Below are positions 55,487-64,000 of a DNA stretch of 64,000 nucleotides, piece after piece. The notes under the pieces were generated by a model that saw nothing but the letters and a program-made list of their open reading frames with translations, was not told the origin of the DNA and made no database searches. The DNA lies in assembly GCA_900169235.1 (NCBI GenBank), contig FWCC01000014.1:65205-129204 (forward strand). Reading direction: 5' to 3'. The DNA is from Zarea fungicola (Eukaryota > Ascomycota > Sordariomycetes > Hypocreales > Cordycipitaceae). The stretch's first letter is position 1, and each line of letters starts with the position of its first letter. The position numbers and the translations under genes are program-made.

Positions 55487-57350
55487 CTACTGTTGGTTAA
55501 CCCGAACACATTGTAAATAAATTTGCCCATGCGGGCGCTCGGCTGCGGCGCTATTGTAATTCAGCTGTGGTAGTTTCACACCTGCCACGTTTCCATTTTT
55601 ATCACAGAGCTTGTAATTGTAGCGTGCGAGAAACATGACAGTTGAAATGGCGACTTCAAGCTTCGCGAACTTGCAGTCAGTTAGTAAACTGATGTGGCAC
55701 GTGTAATACAAATCGCCAAGCAATGCTCAAATAGTTTCTCACTTACTCTCATACCAACTTATTCCATTAGCATCTAGATTTACCAGCAACGAGGGTCATG
55801 ACTTACCACATGGGTGCAAACCGCCACCCCATCCAAGATATGCGTGCTCTTGCTTCTTATCTTCCGCTCTCTCAGGCAGATATCTGCCAGGATCAAACGT
55901 GTACGGGTCGGTATAAATATTTGGGTTCAGGTGTACATAAGCCGACGGATAAACCTGATTTCCCATGTCAGCTCTGTAAATGGCACACGGCCGCTGTGTT
56001 TTCATACCGCAAATGCATCTTTTGGGATAATTTCGTTGGAGCCGAGAATATCGATATTCTTGCCGCCAATATTCTTGCGAATCATACTGCCCGGCATAGT
56101 TAGCCTAATCGATTCACGCAGACAAAGATCAACGGTTGGGAAAGATTTCTCCCAGTCGTCAATCGTGAAGCGAGAGAGCGTGTCAGCGGCCGATTCATGT
56201 TCCGACAATCTGCGCTCCATAATAGCAGTATTTATCTCTTGCCGAACTTTGCCTTGCCAATGCTCATTCTGGCCCAAGAAGCAGAGGATCCAGGCTGCGT
56301 TAACTCCAGTATTGATGAGACCGGCAAACAAAGCGCCGATGATGAACTGTCCGCCATAAAGGCACCGGTTAGTAAAGAAACATTGAACAAGCCTCTCATG
56401 ACCAAATAAAACGCACAGAAGAGATGATAATGTCATCGTCGCCGGAATCCATCATGTACTGCATTGCATCAGATTCAGACCGCCCAGTTCTCCTCCGCTC
56501 GTCGATAAGTTTCTTGAAGGTCCAATACAACTTGATACCGGCCCAGGTCTTTGACAGCTTGGAAGGGAAAGGAAGTGATGGGAACATGACTTGCAACGCA
56601 TGGCTGCTGTCCATCCCCGTGTAAATGTTCAAGGTGTCGCGCAACAGCTTAGGATCATTCGCAACATCGTTCGAGCCGAGTGTTCGATGTGTCAACTGGT
56701 ACACAAGCTTATAAAGCACGTCAAAAGGGTCAAAGGGAGCATCGTCCTTTAGCTCTTGGAATGATGTCATTGTATCTTGAACCATGTCAGGCAAGTTAGC
56801 ACGGAGGCGCTCTTTGTGCGTGAAGCGTTTGAAGAGTGACAGGAAATGGACGGAGATGGTTTCCTCTCCTTTGTATAAATGATCGATGCTTGGAAGAGCG
56901 GCAAATAGAGTGTTGAATCTGTATCATTGTTTCATAAAACTGGTCAGAACTTGTGGAATGTGTAGCAGTTTGAGGCAAAGGCCAGGTGAACTTTGGTGGC
57001 ATTGGCACGTCGTACCCTTCGGTCAAATCTAGCCCGCGTGCGGTGAAAAATGTCTTTCTGGCGTCTGCACCAGAGAGACTGACAATGGGGTGGCTCCCGT
57101 AAAAAAAGCTAAAGTTGCCAGTCTCTGTCGTGGCGCTGGACTTTTTCTGGAAATCCAAACGGCATCGAAAGAAGTCTAGCGATCCTAGAAGTGGCAACCC
57201 TCGTAGGTACCTTGGCGCATTGGAGGGCCACGCCGGACGGGAGAAGGTTCTTGGAAAAGCCAGAAAAAGGATCGTTAACGCAAGCACCAGGATGCATGAG
57301 GGCCAAAGGTATGCCGGAGCGAGCATGCCGATAATAGCAGAAGCTGCCAT
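55487..57350 (-). CDS. Cytochrome P450, 513 aa, six exons with an 11-nt micro-exon
   Basis: Exons: 56992-57350, 56417-56918, 56008-56346, 55807-55954, 55747-55757 and 55487-55669; total 1542 nt. Introns are 73, 70, 53, 49 and 77 nt; all phases agree. The N-terminus is a membrane anchor (WPSCILVLALTILFLAF). Landmarks: GALFAGLINTGVNAAW in the I-helix without the usual acid-Thr pair, ExxR in LRESIR, FDPGRYLPERAEDKK, and the heme loop GWGGGLHPC. Cys449 ends exon 4, and the micro-exon supplies the next residues to give HPCVGMRFAKLE. The missing I-helix acid/Thr suggests chemistry unlike a standard hydroxylase, as in CYP7/CYP8-like fungal P450s. Donor 1 (GTTCAC) is weak. It neighbours the PAD1/FDC1 locus. 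Confidence 0.82.
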
Positions 57351-58808
57351 TTAATGCGACCTAGTATTGGTAAAGGCCAGGAATCAGTATAATATTGCTG
57401 GCATCAGCCCGAGAAGTGTGTGAAAGAACGAAATGTAGCAGAAGAAACGAAAAAAGTACTAGTTATACTTATATCACTTGCACGCGCACAAATGTCGCTA
57501 GTTTTGGTTTCGCTGTTGTTGGATAGCGTATTTACTCCACTTGTCCCAGCAGCTTCAATCAAGTCATTGGCCTGCATACTACCCCTGTTCACTGTCAAGA
57601 AGAAGCAGAAGATAACTGAATGCGCTCAGGGTGCATCTAGGCTGGCAGGGTAGTAGATTGTAGTCGCTGTCAGAATACTGGAGATGTCGGTGAAGACGGA
57701 GGCCAAAACTGACCCGCTCCGTCGCTCGCTCCTTCACTCGCTGAGAAAAGAATTTCACGATGATCGAGTATCGCATTCGCGAAATCACAATTGATTCATC
57801 GTATCCGTAATAATAATGCGGTGACTGGGTGTGTTGCTCGACTAGTCAGGCTGATTAATAAACGTCATCTCTTCACCCCTGGCAGTCTCAGTTCAACTAA
57901 TGACAGAACTACAGTGTGAAGCCTTCTTTGTCTTTGTTGATCGCTTTCAGATCTCCGCCACCCATGTATCATTTCTATCTAGATACTGTTCAACCAATAG
58001 AACAGAAGACGAAGTGCCCACCATAGAATACGAATACAGACTGCCTGGGCGTTTCGAGCAAGAGTATCCCCTTGTGGGGAAAGGGGTTGCGAGGCCAGTA
58101 CTCGCCTTGTGTTTAATCATGGCTCTGGATCAGATGTTCATTAGCCTTGGGCTACTGCTCAGGGACGACAAGTTGGGTGAATGCTGATAAATAGAGAAGC
58201 CCATAGCTGTTTAACTGGAGCATGGTACTCCGTATCCATTAACTTAGTTTCCTAGTTGTGGATGCTGAGTGATACGAATACGATGGCATAGTTTCCATAG
58301 TACAGCGTGGGTGTAAGCCGCCGTCGGTGTTCGGAACCGCATGCTATGGGCGAAGAGGCATATATTGGAGCAATAATTACTCAGTAAAAAATTGAACCGC
58401 ATTCCGCACTCTTTAAGGCTATGGTTAGGAAATAATGCTGATAGTATATCTTGTATAACTAGAAGATCATTGCCTGAAGAGCTTAATTGGTAAGATGACG
58501 CTCAATTTTTAGTGAAACATATTTCAGGGCCCCAAGATAAGAATCGTTACGCTCTAGCCCGTCATTATGCGTACACCCAACTTCTTTTCTACATTATTGC
58601 TGTAATTTTATGTCTGAGCGGAATAAATAAAGGTCGCTGTCCTAACCGTTGCGCCATATAACCCCTTTATATGTCAACGAAAAGTGCCGCCCTTAATAGT
58701 TAATGGTCCCTCTGCGCTCTTTTATACTTGAGGTCGAAGATTGTTATATTACAATTCGAGTCAACGACGACATTAAAGAACTGTGCGAGTTCCAATTTAG
58801 ACCGTTGG
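57351..58808. other. Intergenic
   Basis: Contains a plus-strand 95-codon frame from ATG 57900 (MTELQCEAFFVFV...) with no recognised motif; possibly a gene relic. At about 58480-58650 two short tRNA-like A-box stretches occur (see findings). No gene is supported. Confidence 0.3.
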
Positions 58809-59408
58809 TCATTCATTGTTGTGTCGGGCTGCTGTCCCCGCCCACCTCTCAAAATTGCCAGCATCCAGACCAAAAAGATCCAATAGCCTGCCGACCATTT
58901 GATTCAAGATATCTTCCACGCTGCTCGGCCGCGTGTAGAAGCCAACTACTGGCGGCGAAATAATAGCGCCCGCACGGCTCACCTCGAGCATGTTCCTGAG
59001 ATGGATATCGTTTAACGGCGTTTCGCGGACAGAAAGAACTAGTCGCCGTCGTTCCTTGAGAGTCACATCGGCAGCTCTAGATATTAAATCATCGCATATT
59101 CCTGCATTGATAGCGGCCAGGGTTTTGACTGAACATGGCGCTATAATCATGCCGTCGATGGGATATGAACCACTAGCGATAGGAGCAGCCAGGTCCCGCG
59201 TGCTATAGGTATAGTCTGCGAGAGCGCGGACCGCGGCCACCGTGTAGTCTGTTTCATATTTTATGGTTTCTGCTGCTCACTGGCTGATGATCAGATGCGT
59301 TTCGACATTGAGGCGCCGCAGAGACAAGAGGCATTGAATGCCAATCTGGGCTCCAGTAGCCCCTGTCAGGGCAACTATGATTCTTTTCCTATCTGGATTG
59401 GATTGCAT
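58809..59408 (-). pseudogene. pad1: PAD1/UbiX-type flavin prenyltransferase, interrupted by one TGA
   Basis: The minus-strand frame from ATG 59408 to the stop at 58809 gives 199 codons that match PAD1 throughout: RIIVALTGATGAQIGI (flavin site), LRRLNVETHLIIS, TIKYETDY, PCSVKTLAAINAG, SRAADVTLKERRRLVL, RETPLNDIHLRNML and PVVGFYTRPSSVEDI. The single defect is TGA at 59277-59279 (codon 44), at the position where the family has a Trp (SKWA-type). PAD1 makes prenylated FMN, the cofactor of the decarboxylase FDC1, usually in mitochondria. With this stop only a 43-residue stub or an internally started product would form. The start is 594 nt from the divergent FDC1 fragment. Confidence 0.82.
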
Positions 59409-60001
59409 TCTGTGACCAGCGTCGGTGCTGCGTTTTGCGAAGGAGCGGCGGGAAAGCTGTAAGTGAAATGGCCACCTGTGTATTAAGCTCTACCTGGCAA
59501 TGGCACGAGAAAGAAGAGAATGTTTAAGCGAGGTGAGAAAATTTTGTGTATTTCAAGGAAATTGAAGTTATATAAATGGAAGCCTGGAATGTTCACTACT
59601 GGGCAGTCATCACTGTACGGCTTCGGTCTCCGTGACGGACAGGGTAGTTACCCAGTACGGCCAGCACAGTCAACAAGCCTCGGAGCTCTTCGGCAGCGTC
59701 TGGTTTACTGCCTATGCGCGCCAATTCTGTGATATTAAAATTTCCTGGCGAACCCGAGCTCACCGAGGCCGCCGAGTCGGCCAGGTTCGTGGGTGGGGCT
59801 TCGGAAGGCGAGGATGGTCCCTCTCCCTGACAGTCTCGGATGTTGGCCTATAGAGGCTACCATGGAAGTATGCAAGCAGGAAGGATATAAAAAGTAGGAA
59901 TAATAAACAGGATAGGACCCTCCGTTACATCCTACCATCTCAAACATCAAAAGACAAATATAACGTACCCTTGTAACTATGTCGACTCCACTCCCCCGTC
60001 T
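59409..60001. promoter_or_regulatory. Shared divergent promoter of PAD1 and FDC1
   Basis: 593 nt between two outward-reading genes of one pathway, an arrangement known for PAD1-FDC1 pairs in yeasts. No binding site can be named. An upstream ATG at 59979 (MSTPLPRL) is one base out of frame with the FDC1 fragment. Confidence 0.45.
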
Positions 60002-60637
60002 ATGGATTTTCGAGCTCATGTTGAGGCACTGAGAACCGATAATGATTTAATTGAAATAAATGAGGAGTTTGATCCAAATCTTGAAGTTGGTGCAATTATT
60101 CGACGTGTGGTCGAAACCGATGCGAAGGCGCCGCTCTTCAACAAACTCAAAGGTCAAGATAAAACTGGCCTCTGGCGCATTCTCGGTGCCCCAAATTCTC
60201 TCCGACTTGACCCCAGACAAAGATTTGGCAGACTGGCACGACATATTAACCTACCACCGACAGCATCAGTCAAAGAGATTGTTGACCGTATGACTGATGC
60301 CAAGGCGAGTGCGCCCATTCTCCCAGGCGTTGTCGGAACCGGACCATGCAAGGAAGTCCAACTCACTCCCGACCAATTCGATCTCATGACACTTCCAGCG
60401 CCTCTTCTGCATCAAGCGGATGGCGGGCGATATGTCCAGACCTACGGTATGCACATTATCCAGTCGCCGGACGGTAAATGGGTCAATGGGTCTATTGCTA
60501 GGGCCATGGTGCACGATAGGAACCACCTTTCTGGAATCGTTGTTCCAACTCAACACATGGGGATGATTTTTGAAATGTGGAAGAAGGAAGGAAAGGACAT
60601 GCCGTGGGCCATGGCTTTTAGAGTACAGCCTAAGTAG
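60002..60637 (+). pseudogene. fdc1: FDC1/UbiD-type decarboxylase, 5' fragment (211 codons)
   Basis: ATG 60002 ([19 protein letters not shown]) to TAG 60635-60637. The sequence matches the first ~210 residues of ferulic/cinnamic acid decarboxylase: [70 protein letters not shown] (prenyl-FMN/metal region) and [13 protein letters not shown]. Full-length enzymes have about 500 residues; the catalytic Glu-Arg-Glu part lies in the missing region. After AMAF the match stops and the frame ends. A related start MSTPLPRL at 59979 is one base out of frame. The product could not work as an active decarboxylase. Confidence 0.85.
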
Positions 60638-61737
60638 TAAACGCTGCTTATTAAACTTGAACCATTTCCTTTATTTTAGGCAATATATACTATTAACAGT
60701 AGGGCTCCCACTAGTCCCTATAGAAAGACTAGGAGATGAAAGTTATTAGCGCAACGCGTCTACGGTTACAGCCATGGGCGTAGAACGCTAGCATCATTGT
60801 GATCCTACTAATAGGTATTAATTCAGATAGACACATACCATTAGGCGGGAAACTACTATAGTTGGAGGATAATAGTAGGGAGAGTATTCTAGGGGCAACT
60901 AGTAAGAATAAAGGCGCGACGCGCCTAGTTAGGGCCACCCACCCTTCACATCCCCGCCGCCATAGTAACCCGCGCGAGCCCGCCAGAGGGGGCCGGTGGG
61001 GGCAAATGGCAAATGCCAGCTGCCACACACCCACCGTAGGGGGCACACCCACTCAACCACTGTAGTTGTGTAGGACCCAGTTGTTGCGCTGTAGAATCAA
61101 TACCCCACCATATAATGTTGCGACTCCAGCGCCCTACCAAAGTGCCGGCTTAATTTGTATTCGGTGTTTCAGTCGGAGCCTGGCCAGCAAGCCAAGGTTT
61201 TATTCGCCTCACGGCTGATTCATGCTGTTATGCGTGATACCTAGTCACCACAGGAGCAAACAGCCGTCTCATGCTGGCTGGCCTGCAGAACAGTGCTGGA
61301 GGGAGGGTCGCTTAGCTCAGGCCGGCTCTGTTTAAACACCGTTTCAGAGCAATTGTATCAAGTGCACCCCCCAGCAAAAAGATATTAAAAAAATAAAAAT
61401 AAAAATAAAAATAAAAATAAAAATAAAAGGGTAATAAAAAAAATCAAGAGACCAGCCAGTTCATGTCCCAATCAAGTTACTTCCACCAACCAATTGCCAT
61501 AGTGCCCACCAACTCGCTCTGCCTACCAACTGCCTGCTACCCTTCTTCTACAATATGATTACCGGTCCCTTTTGCTGCTTTCAGCCTGCCTCCCGCCATC
61601 TGAACATCTAATCCCATTGCGAAAAAAGTGACGCAATAAATTCGATCAGGAGCTCGCTCCCTAAGGATCGACTGGTTCGAGTTTCGCTTGCCTTCTGAGG
61701 GATAGAACCCAAATATTGCAAAACCAAGCATGCTAAC
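60638..61737. other. Non-coding, probably inserted sequence
   Basis: Begins exactly where FDC1 similarity is lost. AT-rich up to about 60900, then a GC-rich patch (60910-61080) with CGCGACGCGCC and GGGGGC runs. No transposase is readable. The rest of FDC1 is not found. Confidence 0.35.
61386..61428 (+). repeat. Microsatellite (TAAAAA)n
   Basis: About seven near-perfect TAAAAA units in a row. Confidence 0.85.
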
Positions 61738-62266
61738 ATGCCAGCGACATCACGCAAGCAGACAGGCGCGTATCACGCTTGTGAACTCTGCAGGCAAAGA
61801 AAGCGAAAGGTAAGATGATTAAGACTCTATTTAATGTTTCAATTTTGACGCATGTGCTCAACGTTGCTTTGCAACGTAGTGTAACGGTAATGGCACGAGC
61901 CCGTGCAAAGAGTGCCACGTGGTAGGCGCCGAATGCTTATACCCAACGACCCCGCGCATCTCCAAAGCACACCTGAGGGAAGAACTTGCCAGGTTGCAGT
62001 CCCTTAACTCGGAAAGCGACACTTTACTTGATGCCATCTCCTCCCAGGAAACGGGCCCCGAGGAGCTAACGGACATCCTGCGTCGGCTATCCGATGGCCA
62101 ATCGCGTACTGAAGTCGCGACAATGGTACCCCATGTTATCCTGAGTCTCGTCCCGTTTTCGGCAACAGATTCAATGTTGCCAATCCAGATCTCCGGATAC
62201 ACATGCAAAATTATAGGTCGACCGAAAAAGCCGCCGAAACGAAGCTCGGAAGAGGCTCTAATATAA
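61738..62266 (+). CDS. Short Zn(2)Cys(6) protein, 152 aa, two exons
   Basis: Exon 1 61738-61809 and exon 2 61880-62266, joined in phase 0 over a 70-nt intron (GTAAGA...AACGTAG) that falls inside the zinc cluster. Splicing gives Cys 15, 18, 25, 33, 36 and 43 (C-x2-C-x6-C-x7-C-x2-C-x6-C), with RQRKRK as the basic patch. A heptad-like linker follows (HLREELARLQSLNSESDTLL), then ILRRLSDGQS, as in many full-length regulators. The usual large regulatory domain is absent: the frame ends about 20 codons after IGRPKKPPKR. It is either a truncated copy or a small DNA-binding protein. It lies next to the broken PAD1/FDC1 pair, so it may have been its regulator (inference). Confidence 0.72.
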
Positions 62267-63831
62267 CATCTCATGCTTGGCTTCCACAACTGATAACTCC
62301 GCCTACAAGACTGAAAGCAACAGGTGATTAAATATACAAAAAGTAACGATAGTAATTCGTACCAGATATCTCAGACCCTAGTTACTCCTATACATGACAA
62401 GCCGATGCTGATGCTACGTCGTAAATGAACTTGCCCCCTACAGGTAGTTTGCTGTGCTAGCGTTAGGGGTCTGCCGCGAGTTCCACTTTGCTCTAGGAGG
62501 TTATGATGGGTTAAACCCTAGGGAAGAGTCCCGAAGTTGTGTGGCGCAATTACAGAGTCCCCTCATCCAAGTTTTGTCAGCTATAGTTGATTTAAGCTTA
62601 GATTGTAAGTATAAATGCTTCACAGTTCTAGCTCAAATCAATTCTTCTCTCCCAATTATATCCATATTGCCACATTCTCTCCTATCCTAAAACACGGCAT
62701 CCTCGCTCAGCATCATCATAGATGCTAAATGGAATGCCTTTGTTGACACCCTCCTCGATGAGCATACGTACACGCTAATAACCCCTGCCAGCCGTCTTAT
62801 ATCTCAGGCCTCGGATTTCCGGCCAGCCAGCCGCACCAGTCTAGCCGCTTTTTCCCTATCCGCCTTTTCCCTATCCGCCTTTTCCCTACCGCCTTCAGCC
62901 CATCCAGTGCAAGTTCAGATAGTCTCATTCTCTGTCCAAGACAGCTCTTCAACTCGCTTCGGAAATCATCAGACTTTGCAGACATGTATTAATACATATC
63001 CGTAGCACAGCATCGAACATATTCTCAAAATCCTGGAGGAAGGGAAGAGATTGATATGCAGACGAGCAATCAGGTGTGACAACTGGCCTGCCTGCTGGGA
63101 TGTTCCACTATATTGTAACGGCCTTACGTGGCATGTGGACCTCGTGTAAGTTACCGTCCCGATCGGTTCGTGAGACCACTCCTTTGGCAACGCTATGGCG
63201 GGGCGGCTACAAGCTGGAAGTACGTGTGAGTCGCTTCAAAGTTGTCCTGGATAAAACTTGCTTGTCGCCCGACCGCGCAACCCAGAGCAGGACACGTTTG
63301 CGAGTAGGTTTTTTGCTGTTCTTGATGAGAAGAAATGGTAGTCAAGGGAAGGCCAAGATGCTGCAGGGCGACGCGTTGAAAGCCCGAGTGACAAAGCAGA
63401 ATGTATTATTGTAGTAAATGGGGCAGGCTCTCTGGCAATGCCACTGTGTAGGTAGCATTACCATGGTTTAGATTAGGACGTCTGGTTAGGTGTTGAGAGA
63501 ACTACAATCAGCCGTCTTTTCAACGTGGCGTTCGCACTGGCCACAATCTCGGCTGAAGTGGTATTGTCACGAGGCCGGGTCGGGGCTGCCAGCGATTTAT
63601 TACTCCTACACTACGCAAAAGGAAGATGAGACTGGGTGACTGGGGAGGGCGGGGTAAAGTCACGGCTGAAAATATGGAGGGACAAGCTTCCGTTGCATGT
63701 TTTGGTTTAAAAACGCCGGCTCTGCCACGGCCGCCTCGTTCCCAGGCACTCGCTTTAGGTTTCCTTCCTTTACTGCCCCTGAATTATTTTTGTCATGCCT
63801 CACCAATATAGCACTCCTCCACGTTGTAATT
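62267..63831. other. Gene-poor end region
   Basis: No supported gene. Several open frames (for example 63076-63414) lack family resemblance. Confidence 0.35.
62846..62889 (+). repeat. Three tandem 15-bp units (CCGCCTTTTCCCTAT)
   Basis: Three adjacent, nearly identical units read directly. Confidence 0.7.
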
Positions 63832-64000
63832 ATGAAACTTGTGACTCACCTGTTATTATTTATGGCCCTAATCGTCGATCTCGATTTTGCAAATTTCGTA
63901 AGTTGTTCAAGCTATTCATAACATCTTCTAGTGGCCTTACCACATGTTTCTATTCAAAGAATTACTATGGCGAGTACCTTACTTGTTTATTAGCAATACA
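63832..64000 (+). CDS. Possible first exon of a secreted protein (cut by window end)
   Basis: ATG 63832 starts MKLVTHLLLFMALIVDLDFANF, a signal-peptide-like stretch, running into a perfect GTAAGT donor at 63898. A TTCTAG acceptor-like site at about 63931 reopens the frame to the end of the window, though a 34-nt intron would be unusually short. Only the signal-like exon is suggestive; the rest lies beyond the window. Confidence 0.3.

Noticed and set aside
55955..56007. Apparent frameshift in the second P450 after KDAFA
   Set aside because: Explained by a 53-nt intron (GTATGA...ATCAG, CTGAC branch) joining KDAFA to VYPSAYVHLNP.
1..64000. CRISPR arrays, bacterial operons, ribosome binding sites
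   Set aside because: The window is eukaryotic; no regularly spaced repeats of CRISPR type were seen.

Overview
The window looks like nuclear DNA of a filamentous ascomycete. I infer a Sordariomycete, probably Hypocreales, but no marker fixes the species. The evidence is short introns of about 45-110 nt with GTRNGT donors and CTRAY branch sites, Zn(2)Cys(6), bZIP and fungal_trans-type regulators, RTA1 and 2EXR proteins, several small secreted cysteine-rich proteins, and one transposon whose stop codons look like RIP (C-to-T/G-to-A) damage. Many genes are spliced. I worked out exon borders by reading donor and acceptor sites and phase; none is confirmed by RNA.

Region by region. (1) 1-14 kb is sparse and decayed. 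It holds the end of a cysteine-rich secreted protein, a tandem pair of unknown 505-aa proteins (the left copy broken by one extra base), a RIP-like pseudogene, an intact three-exon ABM-domain protein, a small secreted protein and a coiled-coil ORF. (2) 14-27 kb is an enzyme/regulator neighbourhood: Zn(2)Cys(6) factor, NmrA-like reductase, isochorismatase-like hydrolase, short-chain dehydrogenase, a fungal-type regulator without a zinc cluster, and a convergent bZIP factor. (3) 27-31 kb is gene-poor apart from a hidden cysteine-rich secreted protein near 29.4 kb. (4) 31-38 kb is core-like: a conserved proline/serine-rich protein, mitochondrial release factor MRF1, a HAD phosphatase and an MCT-type MFS transporter. 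(5) 38-48 kb holds a P450, a complete 3.2-kb RIP-mutated PIF/Harbinger element, a 2EXR protein, a bacterial-type aminoglycoside 3-N-acetyltransferase and a tRNA-Val. (6) 48-54 kb carries two secreted cysteine-rich proteins with a Lys-Arg-Gly-Cys processing site and an RTA1-like membrane protein. (7) 55-64 kb carries a six-exon P450 with an 11-nt micro-exon, a divergent PAD1/FDC1 pair in which both genes are damaged, and a short Zn(2)Cys(6) protein.

Functionally, the 19-27 kb block could be a small redox/catabolic cluster with its own regulators. The 55-62 kb block looks like a phenylacrylic (cinnamic) acid decarboxylation locus that has lost function. The secreted proteins scattered through the AT-rich parts fit an effector-type repertoire. 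Statements about clusters and lifestyle are inference; motifs, frames, stops, TIRs and splice sites are read directly.
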